From Moraxellaceae bacterium (lineage in GTDB: Bacteria; Pseudomonadota; Gammaproteobacteria; Pseudomonadales; Moraxellaceae), in contig SECL01000008.1 of NCBI GenBank assembly GCA_004173455.1, positions 1 to 64,000 of the forward strand: a stretch of DNA of 64,000 nt. The letters are read 5' to 3'. Of the stretch, positions 36,525 to 45,938 are shown in pieces. Position 1 is the stretch's first letter. The number at the start of each line of letters is the position of its first letter. The notes under the pieces are model-generated. The model was not told where the DNA came from. It saw only the letters and a program-made list of their open reading frames with translations, and did no database searches. Both the position numbers and the translations under genes were made by a program.

Positions 36525-37283
36525 TCAGGCTTCAGTCAGCACATCAGCAATGGCCATAAATACATGGTCTTTACGCTCAAAGTATTTTTGCAGCTCTGCA
36601 TCGTTACTGATGAAAAATAGCTCAAGAATGATGCCGCCAGCACTCACGTACGCTAACTTGCTATGCTGGCCACTGCCCTCATCTTTCCAGCCGCCAGCAG
36701 ATCCACGTACCGGAATATCCAGCACATCGGCCAGCGCACTGCATAGCTTCTGGCAAATCGCTTTATCTTTCGACTGAGCCAATGCTTCTACGCCAGTTGC
36801 TGCTTTACTGACTGCAGCATTTAAGTGAAATTCAATCGCAATTTTACCCTGTTTCACCATTGCCGCAGCTTTGCTTAAAGCCTGATTGTCGTTGCCGGTG
36901 CCATCGTTAATGACCTTGTAGCCCCGACTATTGAGGATGGTGGTCACGCCGTTTCGGACTTCACGAACAATACCTGCTTCAGTAAATTTACCATTACAGG
37001 CGCCCGGATCTACCAAACTATGGCCAGCAGTGAGCACAATAACTGGTTTAATATTTGTTGACTGTGTAGCCAGTACTGCTGATAACAGACCGAGCTTGCT
37101 GGCAACGTAGTCGCCTAAAATGCCATCTGGTTTTACGCCCAGCTTTTGCTGATATGCCTTTAGCGCATCTTCAGTCTTTTTGCCAAAGTCACCATCAACC
37201 CGATAAACATATAAACCTAGCTTGGCCAGTGCTGTTTGCAGGCGTGTGACTGCTAGGCCGGTATCACCTTTTTTCAATAACAT
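36525..37283 (-). CDS. Endolysin: N-acetylmuramoyl-L-alanine amidase with PG-binding domain
   Basis: 252 residues. Residues 1-70 are a peptidoglycan-binding domain (GDTGLAVTRLQTALAKLGLY and DGDFGKKTEDALKAYQ). Residues about 80-250 are an Amidase_3 catalytic domain with zinc/catalytic residues in LTAGHSLVDPG, GKFTEAG, IEFHLNA and ILELFFISN. It cuts the amide bond between muramic acid and the stem peptide at lysis. It lacks a signal peptide, so the holin two genes upstream must release it. Confidence 0.9.
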   Translation of the reverse strand: MLLKKGDTGLAVTRLQTALAKLGLYVYRVDGDFGKKTEDALKAYQQKLGVKPDGILGDYVASKLGLLSAVLATQSTNIKPVIVLTAGHSLVDPGACNGKFTEAGIVREVRNGVTTILNSRGYKVINDGTGNDNQALSKAAAMVKQGKIAIEFHLNAAVSKAATGVEALAQSKDKAICQKLCSALADVLDIPVRGSAGGWKDEGSGQHSKLAYVSAGGIILELFFISNDAELQKYFERKDHVFMAIADVLTEA

Positions 37284-37313
37284 GATATTTTCCTTTAGGC
37301 GTAAAAAAACCGC

Positions 37314-37595
37314 TTAATGCGGCATATTTGGAAGTGGCACAGTCTGGCCAGCCAGCTCATGTTTGCTATCACCACAAAACTGGATCTGGCCGTTGGTGAT
37401 GAAGTAATGACATTGACCAACTATATTTACTGATGGGCTAAATGTTGGAATTTCAGGATTGCCGTTATAGCTCCACCTTGCACCGGTGCCAGATGGCTCA
37501 TCAACAAAAATCCAGTGTTCCTGTTTACAGCCGGGACACCAGTGCAGATAGATGCCATCCATTTTGTGTAACTTGCTGGATAAGATTTCATCCAT
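37314..37595 (-). CDS. DUF6527-like phage protein
   Basis: 93 residues from the chosen start. The pattern HWCPGCKQEHWIF, then WSYNGNPEIPTFSPSV, then CHYFITNGQIQFCGDSKHELAGQTVPLP matches a small phage family (DUF6527) found in lysis regions. The paired Cys and His suggest a metal-binding fold. The start at 37595 is set by AAGGAAAG just upstream; a longer frame to 37655 would overlap the upstream gene. A hairpin overlaps its stop codon. Its role is unknown. Confidence 0.75.
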   Translation of the reverse strand: MDEILSSKLHKMDGIYLHWCPGCKQEHWIFVDEPSGTGARWSYNGNPEIPTFSPSVNIVGQCHYFITNGQIQFCGDSKHELAGQTVPLPNMPH

Positions 37596-37658
37596 AATCT
37601 TTCCTTCAGACATAAAAAAAGGCCGCATTTCTGCAAGCCCACTTAATAAAAACACCGG

Positions 37659-38039
37659 TTATTTTTTGATTTCGTCCCTTACCTCGTTAATGACTTCAAA
37701 AATATCGGCGCCCTCACGCTTGTTGATGAAATTGAATATCCAGCGTACGATCGCCCAGCCGGGCAAGCCACACACAAAGTAAAAACCACCCAGTGCCATC
37801 ATGCCGAAATAATCCGCTCCCCATGAATGCAGCTGATACTTGATCACCAAGAATGAGCCACCGGCCAAACTTGATACTACTGTTGTAATTAGCCCCACCG
37901 CCCATTCCTGCCGCGTTCTTGGCATTCGGGTCATGATCACCACGAGATACACTAAAACAATGCAAAGCCCAATAATTAGTCCAGCCCCATAGGCTTTTAG
38001 ACCTGCGCTGATCCCCATTGTAGAAAATGGCTCAGACAT
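37659..38039 (-). CDS. Putative holin
   Basis: 126 residues with three predicted membrane helices (about 17-36, 48-66, 76-100) and a short charged C-terminal tail ending NEVRDEIKK. Its position upstream of the amidase supports a holin that permeabilises the inner membrane at lysis. No specific holin family signature is recognised. Confidence 0.65.
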   Translation of the reverse strand: MSEPFSTMGISAGLKAYGAGLIIGLCIVLVYLVVIMTRMPRTRQEWAVGLITTVVSSLAGGSFLVIKYQLHSWGADYFGMMALGGFYFVCGLPGWAIVRWIFNFINKREGADIFEVINEVRDEIKK

Positions 38040-38059
38040 AAGATTTCCCTTCCCTTCAA

Positions 38060-38139
38060 AATGAAAAAGCCTGCAAATGCAGGCCTATAAAAAACAAGTA
38101 TTTTAGAAATGAGCCGAATCAATTAAATATTCGGCTCAT
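38060..38139 (-). terminator. Tandem hairpins between fibre and holin genes
   Basis: GCCTGCAAATGCAGGC near 38065-38082 is followed on the minus strand by a T run. ATGAGCCGAAT (38109-38119) and ATTCGGCTCAT (38129-38139) form a second perfect 11-bp stem. Together they should separate lysis-gene expression from the fibre transcript. Confidence 0.7.
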
Positions 38140-38161
38140 GTGGTGAGTTGATTGTGAGGCT

Positions 38162-39775
38162 TTATGCTTTACTTTCCAGCATAACTACTCGTGCGGATAG
38201 TTCCTGTACTGCTTTAATCAGCGGCGCTATCAACTCGTTATAGCCAATCGACTTAACATCGAGTCCACCCTCAATGGAGTGATCCTGATAGGCAGCATAA
38301 TCAATGCCAAGCGCGTCTAGCGTGGCTTTAAGCTCTTGCGCGACCAGTCCATAATGATACCTGTGACGGGCTTTGGAGCCATCTTTTACCGGGTTTGCAT
38401 AAAATGCTGCGCGGTCAGCGTCTTGCTGTGTTAATGCAGATTGATACGCCTCATCATCAGTAAAGTCAGTGCGAATTAAAACTGGAAATAACGTCTGGGC
38501 ATAGTCGTCACGGTAATCCCACACCCATTTTCGCGGTTGCAATGTATTGATAAAATCAAGCCCTAAGTCGCAGGCGGCTATGTCAGTTTTATCGCGGATG
38601 TCAGACCGGTTCTGAACAGCACCGTATGCATAAGTAGTGGTAGAACTATTACCAAGTTGAACTTGATTAGTTGCCGTACATTGCGCCCCATAACCCAGTG
38701 ATGTTGAGTTGGCGTACTGTGCTTGAGAAAAACCACCAACAGCTACACTTTGATTTCTGGCACTTGCAGATATACCTATAGCGACCCCATAGCCCAATGC
38801 TGTTCCAGCCTCATATCCCATAACAACTTCATACAATCCTTGTGAGCTTGCTCCTTTACCTACGGCTATTGATCCTGTAGCTATGCTATTTGTTTGGGCA
38901 CCAAAACCGATAGCAGTAGCATTCTCTGCCTGTGCTTTGGCACCATATCCAAAGCTGCTAGTACCCGCACCATTTGCGATAGAACCGTATCCTAATGCAG
39001 TGGCTTGATTGCCTGTGGCACTAGGGGCGGTAGGTGCGACACTGTTGTAGGGATTTAATTTAACAAACTTCAAGTTTTCGTTTTTAACATCAGTGATTGT
39101 AATACCGCCGCCATCGGCAGCAGGTTTATCACTTAAATCATTGTAGCTGCCGCTAAAAGCCACCGCTGCAAGCTGGCTTGCTGTCACAGCGCCAATACTC
39201 GCGGCCGTAATCTGGCCAATCAGCAATGCAGCAGTACCAGATTCTTCAGCGCCAATATTGGTACGCGCATTATATTTTTGCAGGGCTGTTAAGCCTTGTG
39301 TTGCAACGTCAAAACGGACGCGGTTTGCAACAGTCTGATCCAAGGCTTCGAGCAAATCCTCATTCTCAGCCAGAGCGTCACTAATTGATTGAATGGCTGC
39401 CAGTGTCTGCGCATCAGTGCCTACAAGAGTTGCAATCTGCTGGTTTACATACGTTACATCAGCTTTAGCTGCTTGCAGTGCTGATAACATCGCAGTGAGC
39501 ATAGCAACAGCATCGGTATTGATTGTGATTTGCGGCTGTAGTACATCACTGACGGCTTGTGCAGATCCGGCAACATCAGCACCCACGTCTGTAGCATTAA
39601 GCATCACGGAACCTGTCTGGCCGTTTACACTATTAACCGCACCGCCACTACCATTCCCACTCAAGTTCATTACCGTGCCAAACGGTACAGTCATAGCAAG
39701 CCGGGCGGTTTTACGGGTGGTGACTGGCATTGGGCCATGGTTCCAGAATACCCGCATTCCTAGTTTCACTGTCAT
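38162..39775 (-). CDS. Tail fibre with YadA-like repeats and S74 autoprocessing chaperone
   Basis: 537 residues. The middle (about 245-390) has trimeric-adhesin head repeats of the ATALGYGS/ASSFGYGA/ATAIGFGA/SIAVGKGA type. The C-terminal part (about 405-537) is an S74 intramolecular chaperone with the Ser-Lys region SDIRDKTDI, followed by a coiled coil (LIKAVQELSARVVMLES). S74 domains trimerise the fibre and cut themselves off. It is a receptor-binding candidate. Confidence 0.88.
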   Translation of the reverse strand: MTVKLGMRVFWNHGPMPVTTRKTARLAMTVPFGTVMNLSGNGSGGAVNSVNGQTGSVMLNATDVGADVAGSAQAVSDVLQPQITINTDAVAMLTAMLSALQAAKADVTYVNQQIATLVGTDAQTLAAIQSISDALAENEDLLEALDQTVANRVRFDVATQGLTALQKYNARTNIGAEESGTAALLIGQITAASIGAVTASQLAAVAFSGSYNDLSDKPAADGGGITITDVKNENLKFVKLNPYNSVAPTAPSATGNQATALGYGSIANGAGTSSFGYGAKAQAENATAIGFGAQTNSIATGSIAVGKGASSQGLYEVVMGYEAGTALGYGVAIGISASARNQSVAVGGFSQAQYANSTSLGYGAQCTATNQVQLGNSSTTTYAYGAVQNRSDIRDKTDIAACDLGLDFINTLQPRKWVWDYRDDYAQTLFPVLIRTDFTDDEAYQSALTQQDADRAAFYANPVKDGSKARHRYHYGLVAQELKATLDALGIDYAAYQDHSIEGGLDVKSIGYNELIAPLIKAVQELSARVVMLESKA

Positions 39776-40131
39776 GGGGTTTGGCTCCGTCGAATTTTGA
39801 ATACAATCGGGTCTGAGGTGTGAGTGGCACTACTGGCATACATACGAATATCAGTCCGTGCAGTGCCTGCTGGCCAACTGGTCGTTGATCCGGGAAAAGT
39901 TACATTGATAAAGCCCTTAAAACCAACCTGATCAGCAACACGTGCTGCTGATAGTGTGGCAATCGAATTGCCATACTCATTATTGAGCTGTGCGGTAAAT
40001 GTGGCATCTTCCGGTATTTCAAACGGCTCATTGGTTTCAGTGTTATAAAACTGGATTGGCATGTCAAAGGTATCGCCAGTGGTAAATACTTCCAAGCCGT
40101 CAATTTCAGCAAAATCACTTAAGCAATCCAT
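39772..40131 (-). CDS. Phage structural protein next to tail fibres
   Basis: 119 residues of beta-rich sequence (GDTFDMPIQFYNTETNEPFEIPED, TFTAQLNNEYGNSI) like the immunoglobulin-like/BppU-type N-terminal modules that attach fibres to baseplates. The start at 40131 has GGAG 6-8 bases upstream. It overlaps the following fibre gene by four bases, so the two are coupled. Exact role is inferred. Confidence 0.6.
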   Translation of the reverse strand: MDCLSDFAEIDGLEVFTTGDTFDMPIQFYNTETNEPFEIPEDATFTAQLNNEYGNSIATLSAARVADQVGFKGFINVTFPGSTTSWPAGTARTDIRMYASSATHTSDPIVFKIRRSQTP

Positions 40132-40175
40132 TGGGTGCTCCAAAAATAAACCCCGCACGGGCGGGGTTTATTGGT

Positions 40176-41915
40176 TTAAGGGGTGCGGCCTTTGGTCTGG
40201 CCATCACTTAGGTTATTAATGGTGACAGGGCCTTGGTAGATAAACCCTGCTAGGCCACCAGATTGACCGGGTGTCATGTATACCGAGTTTCCTGATTGCG
40301 CTTCACCGCCCACTTGACCGTTCAAGCCAATATTGCCACCATTACCGCCTGCTGCCCAAATCGCCGTGCTGGGTTCAGTATAAGAAGCACCGCCCTGCCC
40401 ACCAGTATTTAATGTTGCATCTTTTGCACGATCTGCTGAAGGCACGTCATAATTGCTGTAGCGAGGGACACCAGCCAAGCCATACGGTGCGCCGCCACCG
40501 CCCGGGCTACTACCCATACCACGTACTGTGCCATCTGGTTTTCCTGCACCACCGCCAGCACCACCACCGCCAGCACCACCGGCAATCAGTCCGTAATTAT
40601 TGACAGTCACTGGTGAGCCAATTTCAGCCTCAATTGCCGTGCCACCAGTTTCACCATCCTGCGCTGGAAATTCTTGCCAACCCGGATCACCCACATTACC
40701 GTCGCCACCGCCATCACCACCTTTACCGCCTCGGCCGGCCACTAGCGCATTACTCATGATCCTGATTTCGCGGGTAGAACCGGACGCCCATACACCACAA
40801 TAAATCGCGGCAGATTCGGCGGTTGCTGCAACGATAGTAACGCCGCTTTCGACAACAAATACCGCTTTTGTATTTGCAGTCGGTTCGCCATAAAGCTGCA
40901 CAAACGCGCTACGCAGATTTAGGCCAGCTGGTTGATCGCTACTAATAGTGACAATCTGTTCAGGCAGAATACTGGTATCAGAAATGGTGACATTGACAAA
41001 TTTGCCAGAAATATAGGTCAGAGTAAATTTAAGGGTTTCAGTACCTTCGGTTACCTCATCAGCAACAATGGTAATCGTCTTGCTGGCCGTACCATCCGCA
41101 CCAACAATAAACTGGCCACTTAATGCATTGGGTGAAATATCAGCAGACTGAATGCCGGTAATATTCCAGTCAACCGGTGTACCTTGTGCAACCCCTGTAG
41201 TGGCCAGATTGAAGGTCACTTGCGCACCTTCATTAACCGTAGTCTGAGTGGCGGTCAGGTTATAGGTCGGGGCGCTGGCACCATCGGGCAGGCGCTCCCA
41301 GATTCGCGTTGTTGCTGCCTGAATCCCTGCACCGCCCACCATAACAATCTCTCCAAGCGAAGCACTTGTATTGGCCACACCAACAGGAATGTATGGCCAT
41401 AAATACCAAGTGGTCTGGTAGCCAAATAATGCCTCCAGAGCTATGGCCGGGTTATAGCTACTATTGCCAGTCATAAATCGATATCCAATGTGAAAAATGG
41501 CATTGGCTAGCGTGGTTAAGAGTATCTGGCCACCATAGGGCTTCCATCCCGTTTGTAGCTGATTAGGGTTATTGGCATTATTATCCTGAATACTGATAAA
41601 GGCTGAACGGCCATCATCTGACTGCACAACAGCCCCTGTATGGTACCCACCGATCTGCGCTGCATAATCCGCACTAAAAGGATACATGCCACCGGCATTA
41701 AGCCAGACCTGATGCTGGCTCAGCTGGTTTAAAATGGCATTCATATCCTTACCGCTAGGTGGCAGGCCACCAGTGCTTTTAGGCTGCATGGTAATGGGTG
41801 GAAAACCCAAAGTCATTGAGGCAGCATTACCATTACCCGATTCAACTGGAATGGTATTTTTAAGGCCATCCTGGGCAAATGGTACGGCATTATCTAAAGG
41901 CTTGTTTATAGCCAT
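40176..41915 (-). CDS. Tail fibre with Calx-beta domain and polyglycine-rich tip
   Basis: 579 residues from the ATG at 41915 (GGAGC upstream; a longer frame to 41945 is unlikely). The N-terminal part binds the tail (MAINKPLDNAVPFAQDG...NQLSQHQVWLNAGG). A Calx-beta domain follows (about 220-325, TVNEGAQVTFNLATTG...VTEGTETLKFTL). The C-terminal about 180 residues are very Gly-rich (GGKGGDGGGDGN, GGAGGGGAGGGAG, GGNGGNIGLNG) with variable segments between, like the polyglycine-II tips of T2/S16 gp38 adhesins. It is a receptor-binding candidate. Confidence 0.8.
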   Translation of the reverse strand: MAINKPLDNAVPFAQDGLKNTIPVESGNGNAASMTLGFPPITMQPKSTGGLPPSGKDMNAILNQLSQHQVWLNAGGMYPFSADYAAQIGGYHTGAVVQSDDGRSAFISIQDNNANNPNQLQTGWKPYGGQILLTTLANAIFHIGYRFMTGNSSYNPAIALEALFGYQTTWYLWPYIPVGVANTSASLGEIVMVGGAGIQAATTRIWERLPDGASAPTYNLTATQTTVNEGAQVTFNLATTGVAQGTPVDWNITGIQSADISPNALSGQFIVGADGTASKTITIVADEVTEGTETLKFTLTYISGKFVNVTISDTSILPEQIVTISSDQPAGLNLRSAFVQLYGEPTANTKAVFVVESGVTIVAATAESAAIYCGVWASGSTREIRIMSNALVAGRGGKGGDGGGDGNVGDPGWQEFPAQDGETGGTAIEAEIGSPVTVNNYGLIAGGAGGGGAGGGAGKPDGTVRGMGSSPGGGGAPYGLAGVPRYSNYDVPSADRAKDATLNTGGQGGASYTEPSTAIWAAGGNGGNIGLNGQVGGEAQSGNSVYMTPGQSGGLAGFIYQGPVTINNLSDGQTKGRTP

Positions 41916-41928
41916 GAATAAGCTCCAA

Positions 41929-41945
41929 TAAAAAACCGCCAACAA
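41929..41945 (-). terminator. Hairpin between tail protein and fibre genes
   Basis: CCGCCA and TGGCGG form a 6-bp stem that is followed on the minus strand by TTTTTT. It lies upstream of the fibre start and may moderate fibre expression. Confidence 0.7.
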
Positions 41946-41971
41946 TGGCGGCTTTCAAAATAAAAAAATAT

Positions 41972-42559
41972 TTAGTCAATAATAGAAACGAACGTGCCCT
42001 GGTCAAATGGCTGGAAGTCCTCCAGCTCATCAAAGCCAAAGGTTTCCCCGGCTACAAACTGCATAATGGATACCTTGACGCCAGCTGGTTTAGGCGCCGC
42101 ACCAGACTGGGTTAAAATGGCATACTCCAGCGGTGTAAGATAAAACTCAAATACATAAAGCAGGGTCATGCTACCTGTATCTATGACATAGCAGCGACGA
42201 TCGTTAAAAAGCTGGCGCAACAGAATATTAAGCGAGCGCGCATTCACTGCCGAGATATTGGCCAGTGCCTTAATCCGGATTAGGGTGCGGTATGATTCAT
42301 CATCCAAGGTCACGGCACCCATTGTTGGATTGTCCAGATCCTGAAGGCTTTGCGGCACTTTAAAGATACGGGATACACCAACAATCTTGCCCCAAATATC
42401 AAGGCCAAAGCCCTGAGCTGTATCGATATTCCATGCATAATCATAAAAGGCCTGCATATTGGCTCGGGGGTCAATATAGCCATTTAAGGATTCAGCCAGC
42501 TGGTTAATAGTGGGACTATTGGCATACTGGCTAATAATGGTGTCCCGGTAATTTTCCAT
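41972..42559 (-). CDS. Baseplate/tail protein, DUF2612 family
   Basis: 195 residues. The N-terminal segment (MENYRDTIISQYANSPTI...IDPRANMQAFYDYAWNIDTAQGFGLDIWGKIVG) is the DUF2612 pattern, the counterpart of P2 gpI-type proteins that link baseplate wedge and fibre. It follows the baseplate J-like gene by 13 bases, the standard order. Confidence 0.85.
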   Translation of the reverse strand: MENYRDTIISQYANSPTINQLAESLNGYIDPRANMQAFYDYAWNIDTAQGFGLDIWGKIVGVSRIFKVPQSLQDLDNPTMGAVTLDDESYRTLIRIKALANISAVNARSLNILLRQLFNDRRCYVIDTGSMTLLYVFEFYLTPLEYAILTQSGAAPKPAGVKVSIMQFVAGETFGFDELEDFQPFDQGTFVSIID

Positions 42560-42572
42560 AGTACTCTCCAGC

Positions 42573-43784
42573 TCATACCATCGTAACGGTAATGTTTGCA
42601 GCCGAGATACTGGGCGCCTGGTTAATGCCCAGCGTTACCGAGTTATGCACCGGTGTATCAATGCCGATCTGGATCTCAATGATCTGCACCCGTGAATCAA
42701 TACCCGTGATGCCGGCATAATAGCGACTGGCAAAGATAGTGCCGCCGATCCGGGCACGTGCCCCGCCATCGATCCCGTTAAATGCCTTAATCACTGCGGC
42801 CTGTACCAGCTCCGTAATATTTGCCGGCAAGGCGGAGTTATAGGCCAGTGCCACATTAAACAGGATCGGCTTAATACTAGGCCGCTGAAACTTAACGCTA
42901 TAGGTGGGCTGTGGATAGCTATAGCTGTCATCTGTCACGTTAATGGCCGTATTGCCGTTATAGTCACAACCCACGTCTTTTTTAAGCCAGATCGTTTTAC
43001 CGATCGCACTGTTATTGCCACCCAATACTGCTACATACAATGAATGTGGTGCCAGCTGGTAATTGGTTACACCAACGGTAATGGGCTGACTGGAGGTATT
43101 TTCAGTGACATATACGTCAATCACATTATCAAGGTCAAATACTGAAGCATAAATAGATGGCAGGGAACCATGGCCATTAATAGCCACTGACTGCTTGCGT
43201 CGGTATTCAAAATCAGCCCGGCTTTCTACCAGCGTACCTACTACTCCTGCGGCCAGATTAGTAATGGATTCCCAGCCCATCACCGCCCGATAAACTCTAG
43301 CCAGTGCTCCGGCCGGACATGCTATCGGGCCAGTGGTGGTACAGGCAAAATTAGCGTTTACCTGCCCATTGCTGGCAATCGTCACTGACGCCTGACAACT
43401 GTATAGATTGTCTTGGTCATCAGTTGCCAGTGCACCTTCAGGAATAATAGTCCCCGGTACACCAAAGCAGGTGCATGACACGACAGTAGACGTTGCCGGA
43501 TGGCGATTTAAAAAATAAATGCGGCCAATAGCGTCCTGCATAAAGCCTGCTGCAATGTCCGGATCAATCTGGTTAACAAACTCAGCCCATAGGGCGTTAT
43601 GATCGCCAATAATAGCCGTGGTACTGCTGATCAGCTGGCCTTGGGGCGTTTCCCCAGCCGGGTTTAAGTTACCACCAAAGGCCGCGTTATAATCCTGATA
43701 GACCCCCTCATAAATTTCTGCTTCCTGCGGTAAAACGACCCCATTCGGGGTAAATTGGATTGTTGGCACACTAGAAGTTGACAC
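42573..43784 (-). CDS. Baseplate J-like protein
   Basis: 403 residues. The N-terminal IQFTPNGVVLPQEAEIYEGVYQDYNAAFGGNL and central LVESRADFEYRRKQSVAINGHGSLPSIYASV match the baseplate wedge (gpJ/gp6) family. It forms the wedge ring of a contractile tail. Its start overlaps the preceding gp25-like gene by 14 bases. Confidence 0.92.
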   Translation of the reverse strand: MSTSSVPTIQFTPNGVVLPQEAEIYEGVYQDYNAAFGGNLNPAGETPQGQLISSTTAIIGDHNALWAEFVNQIDPDIAAGFMQDAIGRIYFLNRHPATSTVVSCTCFGVPGTIIPEGALATDDQDNLYSCQASVTIASNGQVNANFACTTTGPIACPAGALARVYRAVMGWESITNLAAGVVGTLVESRADFEYRRKQSVAINGHGSLPSIYASVFDLDNVIDVYVTENTSSQPITVGVTNYQLAPHSLYVAVLGGNNSAIGKTIWLKKDVGCDYNGNTAINVTDDSYSYPQPTYSVKFQRPSIKPILFNVALAYNSALPANITELVQAAVIKAFNGIDGGARARIGGTIFASRYYAGITGIDSRVQIIEIQIGIDTPVHNSVTLGINQAPSISAANITVTMV

Positions 43785-44121
43785 TACCGGTTTCCCCCTG
43801 TTTGGTTGTAAATTGGATCTGTCCGGATAATTCCCGGTTGGCCAGTGGCTCTAAGTACATGGTGACTGCCTCAACGGTCGGCACACTGAGCGCCGCATTC
43901 TTATAATACTCATTGAGTAATGAGGCTGGTGGTAGATAGCCCAGTACCTGACTAAAATACGGGATACCCTTAGCCGTGTCATACCACAGTTCACCGGTAA
44001 ACAGCCGGGCGCCGCTGGCCACATCCTGGGCAACCGCATAAGGCTCGCTGGCCAAGGCAATATTGCCTGAGGTATCCAGCACCAAATCCCAGTTGTCCTG
44101 GTCTAAAAGTAAGGTTTTCAT
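43771..44121 (-). CDS. Baseplate wedge protein, gp25/gpW-like
   Basis: 116 residues. DLVLDTSGNIALASEPYAVAQDVASGARLFTGELWYDTAKGIPYF resembles the gp25/gpW-type or DUF2634-type wedge proteins that precede baseplate J genes. It overlaps the spike gene by four bases (ATGA) and the J gene by 14, as in tightly coupled baseplate operons. Confidence 0.8.
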   Translation of the reverse strand: MKTLLLDQDNWDLVLDTSGNIALASEPYAVAQDVASGARLFTGELWYDTAKGIPYFSQVLGYLPPASLLNEYYKNAALSVPTVEAVTMYLEPLANRELSGQIQFTTKQGETGSVNF

Positions 44122-44762
44122 TGTGGATCTCCGGTCATCTTGTCACCACTTTGAACACTGCCATGCTTATGGCCAAGCAGACTGATTGCTTTGGCCAGCA
44201 CATCGGTTAGTGACTTGATAACGCCAGTCACTGTTAGTTTTCCGGTTACTTCCACCTCTGGTGCATCCAGCGTAATTTTAGTGGGTGATACCAGATCAAT
44301 GCCGGACTCGCTAAAGCGGATGTATTGGCTCGGTGTACCGTTTAGGAAGCCCCCAAAATACAGGCCATCTGCCCAGTCAAACTTGCGAAAAGAGCCAGGA
44401 TTACCAAAATCTTTATTAGCAATTACAGCCGAGCTATCCCGGCTGCAAAAGCCGCACATGCCAATATCACCTATCTGTGGATCAAGAATAATTGCATTTC
44501 TACCACCCTGAAGGCGAAAGTAAGGAATCTTGTGAATTACGCCATGGGGTACTGCTCGACGGTCACCTGTCATCTGATTGACTAAAGGCTGTACATCTAC
44601 TGTACCGACAGATGACAGACCACTATTGTTAGAAACGCCCACGATTTTTACCAAGGCAACGGTTTGAACATCATTAAGCATTTGCTGAATGAAAAACCGT
44701 AATGCTATCCCTTGATCATAATTAGTATCAAAACCTTGCTGTCCAGTTGTCCCGCTGCTCAT
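44118..44762 (-). CDS. Gp138-like membrane-puncturing spike protein
   Basis: 214 residues. An N-terminal OB-fold-like part (ALVKIVGVSNNSGLSSVGTVDVQPLVNQMTGD...PYFRLQGGRNAIILDPQIGDIGMCGF) is followed by a beta-helix spike segment (YIRFSESGIDLVSPTKITLDAPEVEVTGKLTVTGVI). It forms the needle tip of the contractile tail. It overlaps neighbours by four bases on both sides. Confidence 0.82.
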   Translation of the reverse strand: MSSGTTGQQGFDTNYDQGIALRFFIQQMLNDVQTVALVKIVGVSNNSGLSSVGTVDVQPLVNQMTGDRRAVPHGVIHKIPYFRLQGGRNAIILDPQIGDIGMCGFCSRDSSAVIANKDFGNPGSFRKFDWADGLYFGGFLNGTPSQYIRFSESGIDLVSPTKITLDAPEVEVTGKLTVTGVIKSLTDVLAKAISLLGHKHGSVQSGDKMTGDPQ

Positions 44763-45640
44763 ACATTGCTCCCAAGGCCAAATAAGCCAGCATCGACTTC
44801 ACAAAACCATGCCCCGTTAGGTTTTTCACTTTCCAGTTGATAACGCAGGCAATAGACAAACCATTCACCATTAGCGATAGGGATATCACTCTGTACTTTG
44901 ATTTTGTGCATAAACCGAATGGCGGGGTTAAATAAGGTTTTAACGCTAATGCCATTCTTATAAAAGGCCGGATACCCGACCATGCCGGATGCCGCACTAA
45001 TTAATGGGATCTGGCCATCCTCAATAGGCATATTTTTGGGAGTAATCACAATCCGGTCATCTTCAACCAGCACATTAATGTCAGCTTGCCGCGCCAGTGT
45101 TTCAGCCTGACACATCAAGGTGCCAGAAAAATAAGGGGTTGATAATTTGAGGTTAACGCCCCTATTCTCAAACTGATATCCCATCTTGCTGGCCAAGTCA
45201 GCCATAATAATGGCTACATCCACATCACCAGGATAGCTGGATGCATTGGCCTCCTGAATTCTTTCAAAATATCCTGGCTTAGCATCAATCACCATGCATA
45301 CTTCAGGGGTTGCTGAATAGTCAGCCCATGCATTGAGTATCTGACCACCAAAAATTTTAGACATGCCATCATCATCACCTGCCCGAACAATCATGACATT
45401 TTTATAAACAGTCTGGCTTTTCCATGTCAGCATGCTCAAGGCATTCATATCTTCCTGTCGCATACCATAAATCTTGACACGAGCCTTACTACCCTCACTA
45501 AGAGATCCCACCAATTGTATATCCGCAACTATTCGCAAGTTACGAAAGGTCAAGGTGTTGTTATCGCCTTGGCCAGCAAATGTGGTGGTGTTGGTTAAAC
45601 GTAACTCTATTTCAATTTTTTTATGACTAAAACTATTCAT
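44759..45640 (-). CDS. Baseplate hub protein
   Basis: 293 residues, a gp27/gp44-like hub by position and character: beta-rich sequence with the lectin-like central ASKMGYQFENRGVNLKLSTPYFSGT and a C-terminal strand region (FMHKIKVQSDIPIANGEWFVYCLRYQLESEKP). It lies between the plug and spike genes. Family assignment rests partly on synteny. Confidence 0.75.
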   Translation of the reverse strand: MNSFSHKKIEIELRLTNTTTFAGQGDNNTLTFRNLRIVADIQLVGSLSEGSKARVKIYGMRQEDMNALSMLTWKSQTVYKNVMIVRAGDDDGMSKIFGGQILNAWADYSATPEVCMVIDAKPGYFERIQEANASSYPGDVDVAIIMADLASKMGYQFENRGVNLKLSTPYFSGTLMCQAETLARQADINVLVEDDRIVITPKNMPIEDGQIPLISAASGMVGYPAFYKNGISVKTLFNPAIRFMHKIKVQSDIPIANGEWFVYCLRYQLESEKPNGAWFCEVDAGLFGLGSNV

Positions 45641-45936
45641 AGCTCATAAGCCTCAATGTAAGTGAGCTGATAGCGGCTACCCAGCCCGCTATACTCCGGA
45701 TCGCTCAGACCCTGCATATCCATCACCATAAAATCACCCAACAACCCTAGATGTTTATAGCGTACCAATGGCACGGCATTTCGGATCAGCCGGGTATTGA
45801 CCACCGGATTGCCATTCACCACTAGGTCGAAATAAAGACCGGTAGTTTTCTGGTAGATGGTAATTTGACAATTTTGCTTGGCCAGCACCACACTCACCAC
45901 CTGTGATGGCAGCACCTGTAAAGGTATTGATTGCAT
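45637..45936 (-). CDS. Baseplate plug protein (DUF6983-like)
   Basis: 99 residues. IPLQVLPSQVVSVVLAKQNCQITIYQKTTGLYFDLVVNGNPV and the C-terminal DPEYSGLGSRYQLTYIE match the small plug family found between hub and Dit-like proteins in simple contractile tails. It overlaps the hub gene by four bases. Confidence 0.75.
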   Translation of the reverse strand: MQSIPLQVLPSQVVSVVLAKQNCQITIYQKTTGLYFDLVVNGNPVVNTRLIRNAVPLVRYKHLGLLGDFMVMDMQGLSDPEYSGLGSRYQLTYIEAYEL

Positions 45937-45938
45937 AA

